The notes beneath the pieces were generated by a model. It was given only the letters and a program-made list of their open reading frames with translations. It had not been told where the DNA came from and did not search any database. Both the position numbers and the translations under genes were made by a program. A DNA stretch of 64,000 nt from assembly GCF_021404545.1 (NCBI RefSeq), contig NZ_JAAWWD010000063.1, positions 40,664-104,663 of the forward strand. Reading direction: 5' to 3'. Numbering within the stretch: the first letter of the stretch is position 1; each line of letters opens with the position of its first letter. This DNA is from Aestuariivita sp. (lineage in GTDB: Bacteria > Pseudomonadota > Alphaproteobacteria > Rhodobacterales > Rhodobacteraceae). Below are positions 40,828 to 50,468 of the stretch, in pieces.

Positions 40828-42018
40828 TCAGCCCGGAACGGCCGTACCGGAGGTGTCGCCGACCCCGTCGCGGCGTGCCTTGGCCGAGGCCAGCGTGTCG
40901 CGCAGCTCGGCCTCCATCTTCTTGAGTTCCTCTTCGGCGGCGGCACGGCGGGCCTTGCCTTCATCCGCGATCTGGAGGCTTTCCTGGATGGTGCCGATCA
41001 GATCGGCATTGGCCTGTTTGACAGCCTCGATGTCAAAGACGCCGCGTTCCATTTCTTGCCGGATCATCTTGTTGCTGTCGCGCAGGTTCTTGGCATTGGC
41101 GGTCAAAAGCTCGTTGGTCAGGTCATTGGCGTCACGCACGGCAGCGGCTGCCTCGGCGCTGCGCTGGATGGTGACGGCCTGGGCCAGCTGGGTCTCCCAC
41201 AGCGGCACGGTGTTGACCAGGGTCGAGTTGATCTTGGTGACCAGGCTCTTGTCGTTTTCCTGCACCAGCCGGATCGAGGGCAGCGATTGCATCGTCACCT
41301 GGCGCGTGAGTTTCAGATCATGCACCCGGCGCTCCAGATCGTCGCGCGCGGCGCGCAGGTCCCGCAACTCCTGCGCTTCCATCACCTGGTCGTTTTCGGC
41401 CGCGGCACTCACCTGCGCCTCCTTGGCTGGGATCGTCTCGGTATCCAGAACGCGCAGCTTTTCCTCGCCCGCCGCGATGTAAAGCGCCAGCTCGTCATAA
41501 AAGGCCAGCGTCTTTTCATAGAGCAGGTCGAGCGATTTGATATCCTTGAGCAGAACATGCTCATGACCCAGCAGATCGTCGGTGATCCGGTCGATCTGGC
41601 CCTGCACCTGTTCGAACTTGGCGCTGAACTGGGCAAAGGGAGCGGCACGCCCCAGCAGCTTTTCCCACCAGCTGCGCTCGCGGCGCACGTCCAGTTCCGA
41701 CACTGAAAAGCCGCGGATCGTGGTCACGATATTGCGCAGGCTGTCGCCCGCGGGCCCCACATCCTTGTTGCGCACATCCGCCAGCATCGCCTGGCTGATC
41801 TGTTGCAGCTCTGCCTGCGCGCCCGAGCCAAAGCCGACGATCGAGCCGGTGCTGGAAATGTCGATCTCGTCCATCCGCTTGCGGATCTCGGCGCTGACCG
41901 GCGCGTCGGCCTCGGCCAGAGCCACGATCTCGCCTTTGGGTTCGGGCAGGATCACGGCCGACACGGCCTCGACCTCGGCCAGGGCGGCCTGGGCTTGTTC
42001 ACGGGTCGTCTCAGACAT
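40828..42018 (-). CDS. Toxic anion resistance protein (TelA/YaaN family)
   Basis: FSVSELDVRRERSWWEKLLGRAAPF; extended coiled coil; RLVQENDKSLVTKINSTLVNTVPLWETQLAQAVTIQR. Confidence 0.92.
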   Translation of the reverse strand: MSETTREQAQAALAEVEAVSAVILPEPKGEIVALAEADAPVSAEIRKRMDEIDISSTGSIVGFGSGAQAELQQISQAMLADVRNKDVGPAGDSLRNIVTTIRGFSVSELDVRRERSWWEKLLGRAAPFAQFSAKFEQVQGQIDRITDDLLGHEHVLLKDIKSLDLLYEKTLAFYDELALYIAAGEEKLRVLDTETIPAKEAQVSAAAENDQVMEAQELRDLRAARDDLERRVHDLKLTRQVTMQSLPSIRLVQENDKSLVTKINSTLVNTVPLWETQLAQAVTIQRSAEAAAAVRDANDLTNELLTANAKNLRDSNKMIRQEMERGVFDIEAVKQANADLIGTIQESLQIADEGKARRAAAEEELKKMEAELRDTLASAKARRDGVGDTSGTAVPG

Positions 42019-42053
42019 GGGAGGTCCTCACTTGTTATGGATTGGGCGCGGGG

Positions 42054-42950
42054 TCACAATCGGACCCCTTCGCGTTCCAGACGCTCGCGCAACACATCGA
42101 TTTCAACCGTCAGATCGCTGCGATCCTCCAGCAGCATCTTGCGGGTCCGGGCCGAAAAGCTCTGCTCCAGATCATCCAGCAGCGCGGCATAATCCTCACG
42201 CGCCTGCGCGTCGCGGGTGCGGGCGTAGATATCGGCGAATTTGGCGGTCGCATCGCGCGCACCCAAAAGGTACACGCCCAGATAGCGGCGCGCGCCGGTC
42301 AGATCGCGGGGGTCTTCCTCGACCGTGCGGAACATCTCGCGTGCGGTCTGCTGAAAGCGTTCGACGCGCGCCTCCATCTGACGATCTCCGGCGCGTTGGA
42401 TGGCATCGGTCATGGCGCTCAGATGCCGCTCGGCCTCGTCCACAACGCGCGCGACGCGGTCCTGCTGGAAGGTGTCAACACCCTCCAGCCCCTTGTCCTT
42501 CAGCGGATCCACACCAAAGCTTGCCATGTGCAGCCCGCCCGCCGCCAGCGCAAAGATCGCCGGGGCGATCAGGCCGGGGTCGTTCTTGTAGGCGGCCATG
42601 CCAACCCCGATTCCGGTCAGCATCGAGGCAAAGATCTTGCGCGGGATCGCGGGGCGCTTGGCCACCTTGCGCGCGGTGTATGCGGCCTCCGCGCGCAGCC
42701 CGTCGCGCAAAAGCCACGCCGCCAGGATCAAGACGCCGGCAGCCGTCAGGCCCAGCGCCATTCCCAGCGCCCCGTCATTCAGCGAGAAGAACCCCAACAG
42801 CACCGGCGGCAGAAACAGCAGGTTCGACCGCGCACCGACCGGATCCACATCCGCGCCCTGAAAGGTGCCGCGCGGGGCCGGATCGGACCCCGTTTTACCC
42901 CCGACCTGCCCCGGAGTGGGGCTGTATTTGCCGCCAAAGCGTTTGGCCAT
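42054..42950 (-). CDS. XpaC-like 5-bromo-4-chloroindolyl phosphate hydrolysis family membrane protein
   Basis: Two TM segments followed by a helical domain; paired with TelA as in xpaC-yaaN. Confidence 0.78.
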   Translation of the reverse strand: MAKRFGGKYSPTPGQVGGKTGSDPAPRGTFQGADVDPVGARSNLLFLPPVLLGFFSLNDGALGMALGLTAAGVLILAAWLLRDGLRAEAAYTARKVAKRPAIPRKIFASMLTGIGVGMAAYKNDPGLIAPAIFALAAGGLHMASFGVDPLKDKGLEGVDTFQQDRVARVVDEAERHLSAMTDAIQRAGDRQMEARVERFQQTAREMFRTVEEDPRDLTGARRYLGVYLLGARDATAKFADIYARTRDAQAREDYAALLDDLEQSFSARTRKMLLEDRSDLTVEIDVLRERLEREGVRL

Positions 42951-42955
42951 GCCTC

Positions 42956-43045
42956 TCAGAGCCCCCCGAGCCAGCCGGTGGCGGTGCCGAACATGAGGAT
43001 CAAAAGTGCTGCATAGGTGATCTTTTGCAGCCCGCTTGCGGACAT
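42956..43045 (-). CDS. Predicted 29-aa single-pass small membrane protein
   Basis: MSASGLQKITYAALLILMFGTATGWLGGL*; GGGGAG SD ~5-6 nt upstream of ATG; 5 nt before the XpaC gene; too short for the ORF track. Confidence 0.65.
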   Translation of the reverse strand: MSASGLQKITYAALLILMFGTATGWLGGL

Positions 43046-43155
43046 GGGAACTCCCCGGCTTTCTGGTCTGGTCCGAGACTATGTCATGGCGCGCGCGCTT
43101 TCTAGGGGGAAGCGGCGCGGTGATGCGTCAGTTTTGCGATATTTCGCCTGTACGC

Positions 43156-44004
43156 TCAGGATTTAGGGCGCGCGGGCCGCGAGCCGGTGCGGCCCGGCGC
43201 GCGCGCGGGGCGGGGCGATGTCCGGCCGCCCGGTTTGGGGCGGGGTTTGCGCACGGGCTTGGGATCGGGTTCGGCCTCCAGTCCCAACTGATCGCGCACC
43301 ACGCGGCGGCGCAGCTCTTCGACAGCACCGGGTTTGAGCGTGCCCAGCTGAAATGGGCCATAGCTGATGCGGATCAGCCGGTTGACGGTAAAGCCGATAT
43401 CCTCGATCGCGCGGCGGATCTCGCGGTTCTTGCCTTCGCGGAGCCCGATGGTCAGCCAGGCATTGGCGCCCTGCTGCCGGTCGAGTGTCACCTGCATCGG
43501 CTGGAACCGGTCCGCGCCCACTGTCAGCCCGGTGCGCAGCGGTGCGAAATCCTCGTCCTTGGGCCGCCCCTTGATGCGCACCCGGTAGCGCCGCAGCCAG
43601 CCGGTGGAGGGCAGTTCCAGCTTGCGCTTGAGCTCTCCGTCATTGGTCAACAGCAACAGCCCCTCAGAGTTCAGATCCAGCCTGCCGATGCTCATCACGC
43701 GCGGCATCTCGTCGGGAAGATCGTCAAAAACCGTGGCGCGCCCCTTGTCGTCGCGCGCGGTGGTCACCAGCCCGGGGGGCTTGTGGTAAAGCCAGACGCG
43801 CGCGGGCTCGGGCTCGGCCAGAGGTTTGCCGTCGACGGTGATGCGGTCCTTGGCAGTCACATTCAGCGCCGGACTGTCGATCTGTTTGCCGTTGACCGCG
43901 ATGCGGCCTGCGGTGATCATCCGTTCGGCTTCGCGGCGCGAAGCGATGCCCGCGCGGGCCAGAACCTTGGCGATGCGGTCGCCGGGTGTGGGGGTGTCTG
44001 TCAT
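43156..44004 (-). CDS. 23S rRNA pseudouridine synthase (RluB family)
   Basis: S4 domain RIAKVLARAGIASRREAERMI; RLDLNSEGLLLLTNDGEL; EGKNREIRRAIE; start could be upstream (44058). Confidence 0.92.
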   Translation of the reverse strand: MTDTPTPGDRIAKVLARAGIASRREAERMITAGRIAVNGKQIDSPALNVTAKDRITVDGKPLAEPEPARVWLYHKPPGLVTTARDDKGRATVFDDLPDEMPRVMSIGRLDLNSEGLLLLTNDGELKRKLELPSTGWLRRYRVRIKGRPKDEDFAPLRTGLTVGADRFQPMQVTLDRQQGANAWLTIGLREGKNREIRRAIEDIGFTVNRLIRISYGPFQLGTLKPGAVEELRRRVVRDQLGLEAEPDPKPVRKPRPKPGGRTSPRPARAPGRTGSRPARPKS

Positions 44005-44066
44005 GCGCTGTGGCTTAGCCGATCTGGGTGACTTGCGAAAGCGGCGATTGCTGGTCATGTTGGGGT

Positions 44067-44519
44067 ATGGTGTTCAAATCCTATATGAATCAGGCACTTG
44101 ATCAGGCACGGGCAGCCGCCGCGCGGGGCGAAGTCCCGGTGGGCGCGGTGCTGGTCGCCCCGTCCGGCGCGGTGGTTGCGGCGGACGGGAACCGCACGCG
44201 CGAGAGGTGCGATCCCACGGCCCATGCCGAGATCCTGATCCTGCGTCAGGGCTGTGCCGCCGCGGGATCGGAGCGGCTGACGGGTCATGATCTCTATGTC
44301 ACGCTGGAGCCCTGCGCGATGTGTGCCGCCGCCATCGCAGCGGCCCGGATCGGTCGCGTCTATTACGGCGCGGCCGACCCCAAATCGGGCGGTGTGGCGC
44401 ATGGCGCGCGGGTCTTTTCCCACCCTCAGGCACATCACGTGCCCGAGGTCTATGACGGCATTGGCGCGGCCGAGGCCGAAGCGCTGCTCAAGTCGTTTTT
44501 CGCCGAAAAGCGGCGCTGA
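44067..44519 (+). CDS. tadA: tRNA-specific adenosine deaminase
   Basis: PTAHAEILIL and TLEPCAMCAAAIAAARIGRVYYGAADPKSGG zinc motifs. Confidence 0.94.
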   Translation: MVFKSYMNQALDQARAAAARGEVPVGAVLVAPSGAVVAADGNRTRERCDPTAHAEILILRQGCAAAGSERLTGHDLYVTLEPCAMCAAAIAAARIGRVYYGAADPKSGGVAHGARVFSHPQAHHVPEVYDGIGAAEAEALLKSFFAEKRR

Positions 44520-44534
44520 CCCGACCGGACCCGC

Positions 44535-45227
44535 CTAGAGCTCAATCGCCTGCATGACCTGCGGTTCGATCACATCGACCCCCGGCAAACCGGATCTGAG
44601 CGCGGCCGCATCCTGTTCCAGCAAGGGGAAGGTCTTGTAATGGCAAGGGATCACCGTTTTGAAATCGAAGTAGGTTTTCGCGGCATAGGCGGCCTGGGCC
44701 ATGTCCATGGTGAAATGCCCGCCCGCCGACAGGATCCCGACATCGGGTTTGTAGTAGTCGCCGATCCAGCCCATATCGGCCATGATCGCGGTATCGCCCG
44801 AGGCATAGATCGTGTGACCCTCGCCGATGATTACGAACCCCACCTCGGACCCGCCGGTGCGCAGCCCATCGCGGGTCTGGAAGGTCGAGGAATGCGACGC
44901 GGGCACCATCGCCACCTTGACGCCGCCCAGATCGACGGTGCCGCCCTTGTTGAACCCGATGGTCTCGATCTCTTCGGTTTCCGACCAGAATGTCATCAGA
45001 TCGTACTGTCCCACCGCCGGGACGTTCAGCTTTTTGGTGAGCGGCAGAACATCGACGACATGATCGAAATGGGTGTGGGTCAGCAGAATATGGCTGGCCC
45101 CCGTCACGGCGGCATCATGCTGCTCCTCGGGCAGGACCGGGTTGCCGGTCAGCCACGGGTCCAAGAGCAACACCTGCCCGCCGATCTCAAAACGGAAACT
45201 GCCATGGCCCAGCCAGATGATTTTCAT
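44535..45227 (-). CDS. Metal-dependent hydrolase (MBL fold, UPF0173)
   Basis: MKIIWLGHGSFRFEIGGQVLLLDPWLTGNP; ILLTHTHFDHVVD; ASGDTAIMADMGWIGDYYKPDVGILSAGGHFTM. Confidence 0.92.
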   Translation of the reverse strand: MKIIWLGHGSFRFEIGGQVLLLDPWLTGNPVLPEEQHDAAVTGASHILLTHTHFDHVVDVLPLTKKLNVPAVGQYDLMTFWSETEEIETIGFNKGGTVDLGGVKVAMVPASHSSTFQTRDGLRTGGSEVGFVIIGEGHTIYASGDTAIMADMGWIGDYYKPDVGILSAGGHFTMDMAQAAYAAKTYFDFKTVIPCHYKTFPLLEQDAAALRSGLPGVDVIEPQVMQAIEL

Positions 45228-45281
45228 GTCGCACTCCCTATCTATGCGAGGGGCAGGCTAGCATGAGGGTGGCAGAAATCC

Positions 45282-45932
45282 ATGGATTTGACACGGGCGA
45301 TCGACGCGTATTGTGAGCGGCTGGATCCGGGGTACTGGGCCGAGCCGATCAACGCGGTGACCAACGCCGCCTTTCTGATCGCGGCCTGGGTAATGTGGCG
45401 CCGGACGGCAGGTCTGCCCCTGGCTCGCGTATTGGCGGTGATCCTGGGCTGCATCGGGGTGGGGAGTTTTCTGTTCCACACTCATGCGCAGGTCTGGGCG
45501 GCGATGGCCGATACCACGCCGATCCTTTTGTTCATCCTGGTCTATATCTTTGCGATCAATCGCGATGTCTGGCGGTTTGGCACCTGGGGAGCGCTGGGGC
45601 TGACGGCTTTGTTTGTTCCTTATGCCGCAGCCACTGTGCCGCTCTTTCAGATGCTGCCGATCGGGGGGTCGGCAGGCTACGCGCCGGTGCCGCTCCTTAT
45701 CCTGATCTATGCCGGGCTCCTGCGCGGGCGCGAGCCGGAACTGGCGCGTGGTTTTGTGATTGGCGCGGGGATCCTGATCCTGTCCCTGACCGCCCGCACG
45801 CTGGATGAGCCGCTTTGCGATCTGATCCCGATGGGCACGCATCTGTGGTGGCACATCCTGAACGCAATCATGCTGGCCTGGATGATCGAGGTGTATCGGC
45901 GGTATCGTCGCCTCGCCCCGCAGGCCGGTTAG
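45282..45932 (+). CDS. Alkaline ceramidase-family (CREST superfamily) membrane protein
   Basis: PINAVTNAAFLIAA; GSFLFHTHAQVWAAMADTTPI; GTHLWWHILNAIMLAWMI metal-ligand motifs. Confidence 0.82.
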   Translation: MDLTRAIDAYCERLDPGYWAEPINAVTNAAFLIAAWVMWRRTAGLPLARVLAVILGCIGVGSFLFHTHAQVWAAMADTTPILLFILVYIFAINRDVWRFGTWGALGLTALFVPYAAATVPLFQMLPIGGSAGYAPVPLLILIYAGLLRGREPELARGFVIGAGILILSLTARTLDEPLCDLIPMGTHLWWHILNAIMLAWMIEVYRRYRRLAPQAG

Positions 45933-46564
45933 CCCGATGACGCGTCCGACCGGGCGGATCTGGTCCAGACCCGCAGGTCCAGCATCACCTTGGCGGTGGC
46001 CACAAGGACAAAGAGGCACAAAAGCGCTTTGGTCACGGTCTCCATTGTGCCTTGGATCAATAGCGCATGCAGGATGGTTCCCACGACGATGATGGCGGCC
46101 AGGGCAGTATGCGCGCGCCGCCACAGCCGGGGTGGCACCCGCCAACGGCGGCGGAGCAGCGCCAGCGCCGCGGTGGCAAAGACCGCCCACATCGCGATCA
46201 CCCCCCAGATCGAAAACGGGGTGGGCGAGACCAGAAGCAGCGCATCGATCACGTCAGGCGGTGTGGTGATCCAAAGACCCGCCACATGTCCCACCACGCA
46301 AGCGACCAGAGCCGCGCCGATCCAGCGGTGAACCCGGCGCCCCCGCATAGCGGGCAAGCCGGGCAGGTACCCCCCCGCAAGCAGCGGCTGAAACAGCATC
46401 AAGGCCAGACCGACCACCCCGGCAAACCCCGAAACGATATAGATCGGTTCGCGCCAGGCCAGGAGCGGGCTGAGCATGGCCGCGACGAGGGGCGCAGATA
46501 CAGCCAGACCCAGCGCCATCCAGATCAGGATCGCGCGCAGCCGCCACTGACCGGTATCCGTCAC
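45929..46564 (-). CDS. Ferric reductase-like transmembrane protein
   Basis: Membrane protein with putative heme His: RRVHRWIG, CVVGHVAGLW, RRAHTALA, TILHALLIQG. Confidence 0.75.
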   Translation of the reverse strand: MTDTGQWRLRAILIWMALGLAVSAPLVAAMLSPLLAWREPIYIVSGFAGVVGLALMLFQPLLAGGYLPGLPAMRGRRVHRWIGAALVACVVGHVAGLWITTPPDVIDALLLVSPTPFSIWGVIAMWAVFATAALALLRRRWRVPPRLWRRAHTALAAIIVVGTILHALLIQGTMETVTKALLCLFVLVATAKVMLDLRVWTRSARSDASSG

Positions 46565-46570
46565 GGTCTG

Positions 46571-47059
46571 TCAGGCCGGTTGCAGAACGAAATGCGCGGC
46601 CAGAGTGGTGTCGGAGGCATTGGGCATGATCGGACGCAGGAATACGGTTTCGAACGTGTCGTCGTCATAGGCCAGATGGCCGTGCGGTTGGCCAAAGGCC
46701 GGGACGATCTGCGGCATTTCCAGCCGGAACGCACCGTTTGCATCTGTCAGTGTCGCGCCGTGGCTTTCGGGATCGCGCTCATGGCCTTCGGTCGTATGGG
46801 CCCAGATCTGGATGCGTATATCGGGCAGAGGGGCGCCGTCGCCCGCCCGGCGTACGGTGCCGGTCATCCAAAAGCCGCCATTGCCGATCCGGTCGACGAT
46901 GGGTGCTCCGGGCAAGTAGTTATTGGCGCCGCCGCGCATGGTTGGGGTGGGGGCCAACCCTGCGGCGCGGGCAGGCGCCAGCAGACCGGATGTGCCGGTG
47001 AGCAGGGCAGCACCGCTGGCCGCAAGAACGGAGCGTCGTGTCACGCCTGTGGTGGTCAT
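46571..47059 (-). CDS. Tat-exported intradiol ring-cleavage dioxygenase-like protein
   Basis: Tat signal VTRRSVLAASGAALLTGTSGLLAPARA; VRRAGDGAPLPDIRIQIWAHTTEG...TLTDANGAFRLEMPQ...PHGHLAY. Confidence 0.75.
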   Translation of the reverse strand: MTTTGVTRRSVLAASGAALLTGTSGLLAPARAAGLAPTPTMRGGANNYLPGAPIVDRIGNGGFWMTGTVRRAGDGAPLPDIRIQIWAHTTEGHERDPESHGATLTDANGAFRLEMPQIVPAFGQPHGHLAYDDDTFETVFLRPIMPNASDTTLAAHFVLQPA

Positions 47060-47187
47060 GGGCGATCCTCCTGTCGCTGATCGGTCTGATGCAAGAAGCA
47101 TAGCGCATCTGACAAAGTTTCGAAGGGCGAGCCGAGCGGAGACGTGACACATCGCCCTCACGACTGCGTGAAGCGCGCAAATCGCAG

Positions 47188-47595
47188 TCACTCATCCACT
47201 TCATGCACCTCGATCACATTGCCATCCGGATCGTAGAAAAAGATCTGGCTCCAGCCCGAGACCGCCTGATTGCCCCAATCTGCATAAGGAATGCCCTTTT
47301 CCTCCAGATGTGCCTTGAACGCGTCCAGATCATCGGTGCGATAGGCGATGTGGCCGTGGCTGAGCGGATTGACCGCGGTGCCGGTCTTGAACGCCGCATG
47401 CACGTCCTTTTGCGCCAGATGCATCTGGATCGCGCCGTCGGTGCGAAACGCCACATCGCCCACGATGTCGCGCCGCCGGTCGATGGTGGGCAGGCCGCCG
47501 GTCTCCGCGCTGAGCCCCAGCACATCGCGATAGAACCGGTCGAGGCGCGCGACATCGTCCGTCACCAGGTTGATGTGATGCAGTTTCAGCGTCAT
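47188..47595 (-). CDS. VOC family (glyoxalase/dioxygenase-fold) protein
   Basis: LKLHHINLVTDDVARLDRFYRDVLGL; IFFYDPDGNVIEVHE. Confidence 0.9.
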   Translation of the reverse strand: MTLKLHHINLVTDDVARLDRFYRDVLGLSAETGGLPTIDRRRDIVGDVAFRTDGAIQMHLAQKDVHAAFKTGTAVNPLSHGHIAYRTDDLDAFKAHLEEKGIPYADWGNQAVSGWSQIFFYDPDGNVIEVHEVDE

Positions 47596-47779
47596 GGGAT
47601 GGCCTTTCCAAGGTTGGTGTGCTGGGCGCGGTCGCGCGGCAAGCTGGGGCAGGGATGATGCCTGTTTTCCCACCGATCTTGCGATCTGGCCTTTAGGCAG
47701 GCAAGTGCAAACAACCACCGGTCTTGAAGCGCCGCGCGTGGGGCGGTAAACGGCGCGGGACCCTAGTGAAAGAGATCCC

Positions 47780-48067
47780 ATGTCGATTGATCAAAACACC
47801 GCCGCCAAGGTCGCCAAGCTCGCACGTATCAAGGTGGATGACGACGCACTGCCTGCGCTGGCACAGGAATTCAACACGATCCTCGGTTTCATTGAACAGC
47901 TTGGCGAGGTTGATGTCGAAGGGGTAGAGCCGATGGTGTCGGTCACGCCCATGCGGCTGAAACGGCGTGCGGATGTGGTCACCGACGGCGATCAGCAGGA
48001 CAAGGTGCTGTCGAATGCGCCCGATGCGCGTGAAGGCTTTTTTGCCGTACCCAAGGTGGTCGAGTAA
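47780..48067 (+). CDS. gatC: Asp/Glu-tRNA amidotransferase subunit C
   Basis: MSIDQNTAAKVAKLARIKVDDDALPALAQEFNTILGFIEQLGEVDVEGVEPM; precedes gatA. Confidence 0.96.
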   Translation: MSIDQNTAAKVAKLARIKVDDDALPALAQEFNTILGFIEQLGEVDVEGVEPMVSVTPMRLKRRADVVTDGDQQDKVLSNAPDAREGFFAVPKVVE

Positions 48068-48138
48068 GCGCCCGGCGCCGCAGGAGAGATTTTCAGCCCT
48101 AAACGGGCGCCCCCGCGGGGGTTTGAAGGACAAACGAT

Positions 48139-49626
48139 ATGACGGAACTGAACGCTCTGACCCTGGCCGAGGCCCGCGATGCCCTGCGCGCGGGCGACAT
48201 CACCAGCGCCGAGTTGACCGAAGCCTGCCTGGCCGCGATCGACGCGGCAGACGCGCTCAACGCCTTTGCGCACAAGACGCCCGAGATCGCGATGGCGCGC
48301 GCGGCCGAGGCCGATCAGCGCATCCAAGCGGGCGATGCGCCGTCGATGTGCGGGCTGCCCATCGGGATCAAGGATCTTTTCTGCACCAAAGGCGTGCCCA
48401 GCCAGGCCGCGAGCCGTATCCTCGAAGGGTTCATGCCCGAATACGAATCCACCGTCAGCCAGAATTTGGCGGATGCAGGCGCGGTGATGCTGGGCAAACT
48501 CAACATGGATGAGTTCGCGATGGGCTCGTCCAACGAGACCAGCGTCTATGGCAACGCGATCAACCCCTGGCGGCGCGGAAACGAGGACACAGCGCTGACC
48601 CCTGGAGGCTCTTCGGGGGGGTCGGCTTCGGCCGTGGCGGCGGATCTTTGTCTGGCAGCCACCGGGACCGATACCGGCGGGTCGATCCGGCAGCCGGCGG
48701 CCTTTACAGGCATCACCGGCATCAAGCCCACCTATGGGCGTTGCTCGCGCTGGGGGATCGTGGCCTTTGCCTCCTCTCTCGATCAGGCGGGGCCCATGAC
48801 CAAATCGGTGCGCGATGCCGCGATCATGCTTGAGGCGATGTGCGGCCACGATCCCAAGGACAGCACCTCGACCGAGCTGCCCGTGCCAAACTTCGAGGCG
48901 GCCCTCACCGGCGATATCCGGGGCAAGACCATCGGCATTCCGCGCGAATACCGGATGGATGGCATGCCGGACGAGATCGAGACGCTCTGGGCCGAGGGGC
49001 GCCGCATGATGGAGGAGGCGGGCGCCAAGCTCGTCGATATCTCGCTGCCCCATACCAGATACGCGCTGCCGGCCTATTATGTGATCGCCCCGGCGGAGGC
49101 GTCGTCGAACCTGGCGCGCTATGACGGGGTGCGCTATGGCCACCGTGCGACGCTGAGCCAGGGCGACGGCATTACCGAGATGTACGAAAAGACCCGCGCC
49201 GAAGGCTTCGGGCCGGAGGTGCAGCGCCGGGTGATGATCGGCACCTATGTCCTGTCGGCGGGGTTCTATGACGCCTATTACAACCGTGCCCGCAAGGTGC
49301 GCGCGCTGATCAAGAAGGATTTCGAGGATGTGTTCGCGCAAGGTGTGGATGCGATCCTGACGCCAGCAACCCCGTCGGCAGCCTTTGGTCTGGGCGAGAT
49401 GACCGATGCCGATCCGGTGCAGATGTATCTCAATGACGTGTTCACCGTGACGGTCAACCTGGCGGGCTTGCCGGGCATCTCCGTGCCTGCGGGTATGGAC
49501 AATCAGGGTCTGCCGCTGGGTCTGCAACTGATCGGGCGGCCTTGGGAGGAGGGCGATTTGCTCAATTCTGCCTATGCTCTGGAGCAGGCCACCGGATTTG
49601 TGGCAAAACCCGCCAAATGGTGGTAA
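48139..49626 (+). CDS. gatA: Asp/Glu-tRNA amidotransferase subunit A
   Basis: [54 protein letters not shown]. Confidence 0.97.
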   Translation: MTELNALTLAEARDALRAGDITSAELTEACLAAIDAADALNAFAHKTPEIAMARAAEADQRIQAGDAPSMCGLPIGIKDLFCTKGVPSQAASRILEGFMPEYESTVSQNLADAGAVMLGKLNMDEFAMGSSNETSVYGNAINPWRRGNEDTALTPGGSSGGSASAVAADLCLAATGTDTGGSIRQPAAFTGITGIKPTYGRCSRWGIVAFASSLDQAGPMTKSVRDAAIMLEAMCGHDPKDSTSTELPVPNFEAALTGDIRGKTIGIPREYRMDGMPDEIETLWAEGRRMMEEAGAKLVDISLPHTRYALPAYYVIAPAEASSNLARYDGVRYGHRATLSQGDGITEMYEKTRAEGFGPEVQRRVMIGTYVLSAGFYDAYYNRARKVRALIKKDFEDVFAQGVDAILTPATPSAAFGLGEMTDADPVQMYLNDVFTVTVNLAGLPGISVPAGMDNQGLPLGLQLIGRPWEEGDLLNSAYALEQATGFVAKPAKWW

Positions 49627-49667
49627 AAAGAACCCAAACAAAGAACCTAAGGCAGGACAGCAGAGCG

Positions 49668-50468
49668 ATGCGGAATATTTTGGCTGCGGTTGCAGTTGGG
49701 GTTTTGAGCGCCTGTGCGCCCGCCGTGCCGGACAGCGGTGCGGGCGTCGGTGTGGGATTTGACAATTCACTGAGTGCGCAGCGCGCGCGGGAGGCCGCCC
49801 TTGCCGGGCAGGCGCCTGTCCAGGCGATCCCGTCTGCGACCGCTGTCTCGGGCCAGGCGTTGCCGCCCGGCCCGGGGATCCGCAGATCCGCGACCACAGC
49901 TCCGGGCGCGCCGCTGAGTGCCACCTCCACCGCAGCGCTCCCGCAACAAGGCACGGCCGAGAGCGGGGACGCCATTCTCGAAGCGGCCGCCTCGCTGCGC
50001 GAAACCGAGGCGAATTCCGGCGTGGCCCCGCTTCAGGCGAGCCCGTCGAACCCGGCGCCTGCCTTGCTGAGCAACCCGGCGATTTCGGATGAGAACGATT
50101 TCAGCGCGGTGTCCCAGCGCGAATCGATCGAAAGCGATGCGGAACGGATCGCGCGCAACCGGGCGCAGATGCAGGTGATCCAGCCCACGGCGGTGCCCAC
50201 GCGCGAGGGCATCGACCAGCCCAACATCGTGCAATATGCATTGGAGACGCGCCATGCCAAGGGCACCCGGCTTTACACCCGCGCCGGGATCAACCTGGCG
50301 GGCCGCTCGCAACGCAACTGTGCCGGGTTTGCCTCGGCCGATCAGGCGCAGATCGAATTTCTGGCCAATGGCGGACCGCGCCGGGACCGCCGCAGCCTTG
50401 ATCCTGATGGCGACGGATTTGCCTGCGCCTGGGATCCGGCCCCATTCCGTGCCGCGGTGCAAAACTGA
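49668..50468 (+). CDS. Putative lipoprotein with C-terminal Excalibur-like calcium-binding domain
   Basis: Lipobox VLSAC; C-terminal NCAGFASADQAQIEFLANGGPRRDRRSLDPDGDGFACAWDPAPF. Confidence 0.78.
   Translation: MRNILAAVAVGVLSACAPAVPDSGAGVGVGFDNSLSAQRAREAALAGQAPVQAIPSATAVSGQALPPGPGIRRSATTAPGAPLSATSTAALPQQGTAESGDAILEAAASLRETEANSGVAPLQASPSNPAPALLSNPAISDENDFSAVSQRESIESDAERIARNRAQMQVIQPTAVPTREGIDQPNIVQYALETRHAKGTRLYTRAGINLAGRSQRNCAGFASADQAQIEFLANGGPRRDRRSLDPDGDGFACAWDPAPFRAAVQN

Noticed and set aside
47992-49770. 592-aa minus-strand ORF
   Set aside because: Antisense to gatC end and gatA; His/Arg/Gly-rich shadow translation.
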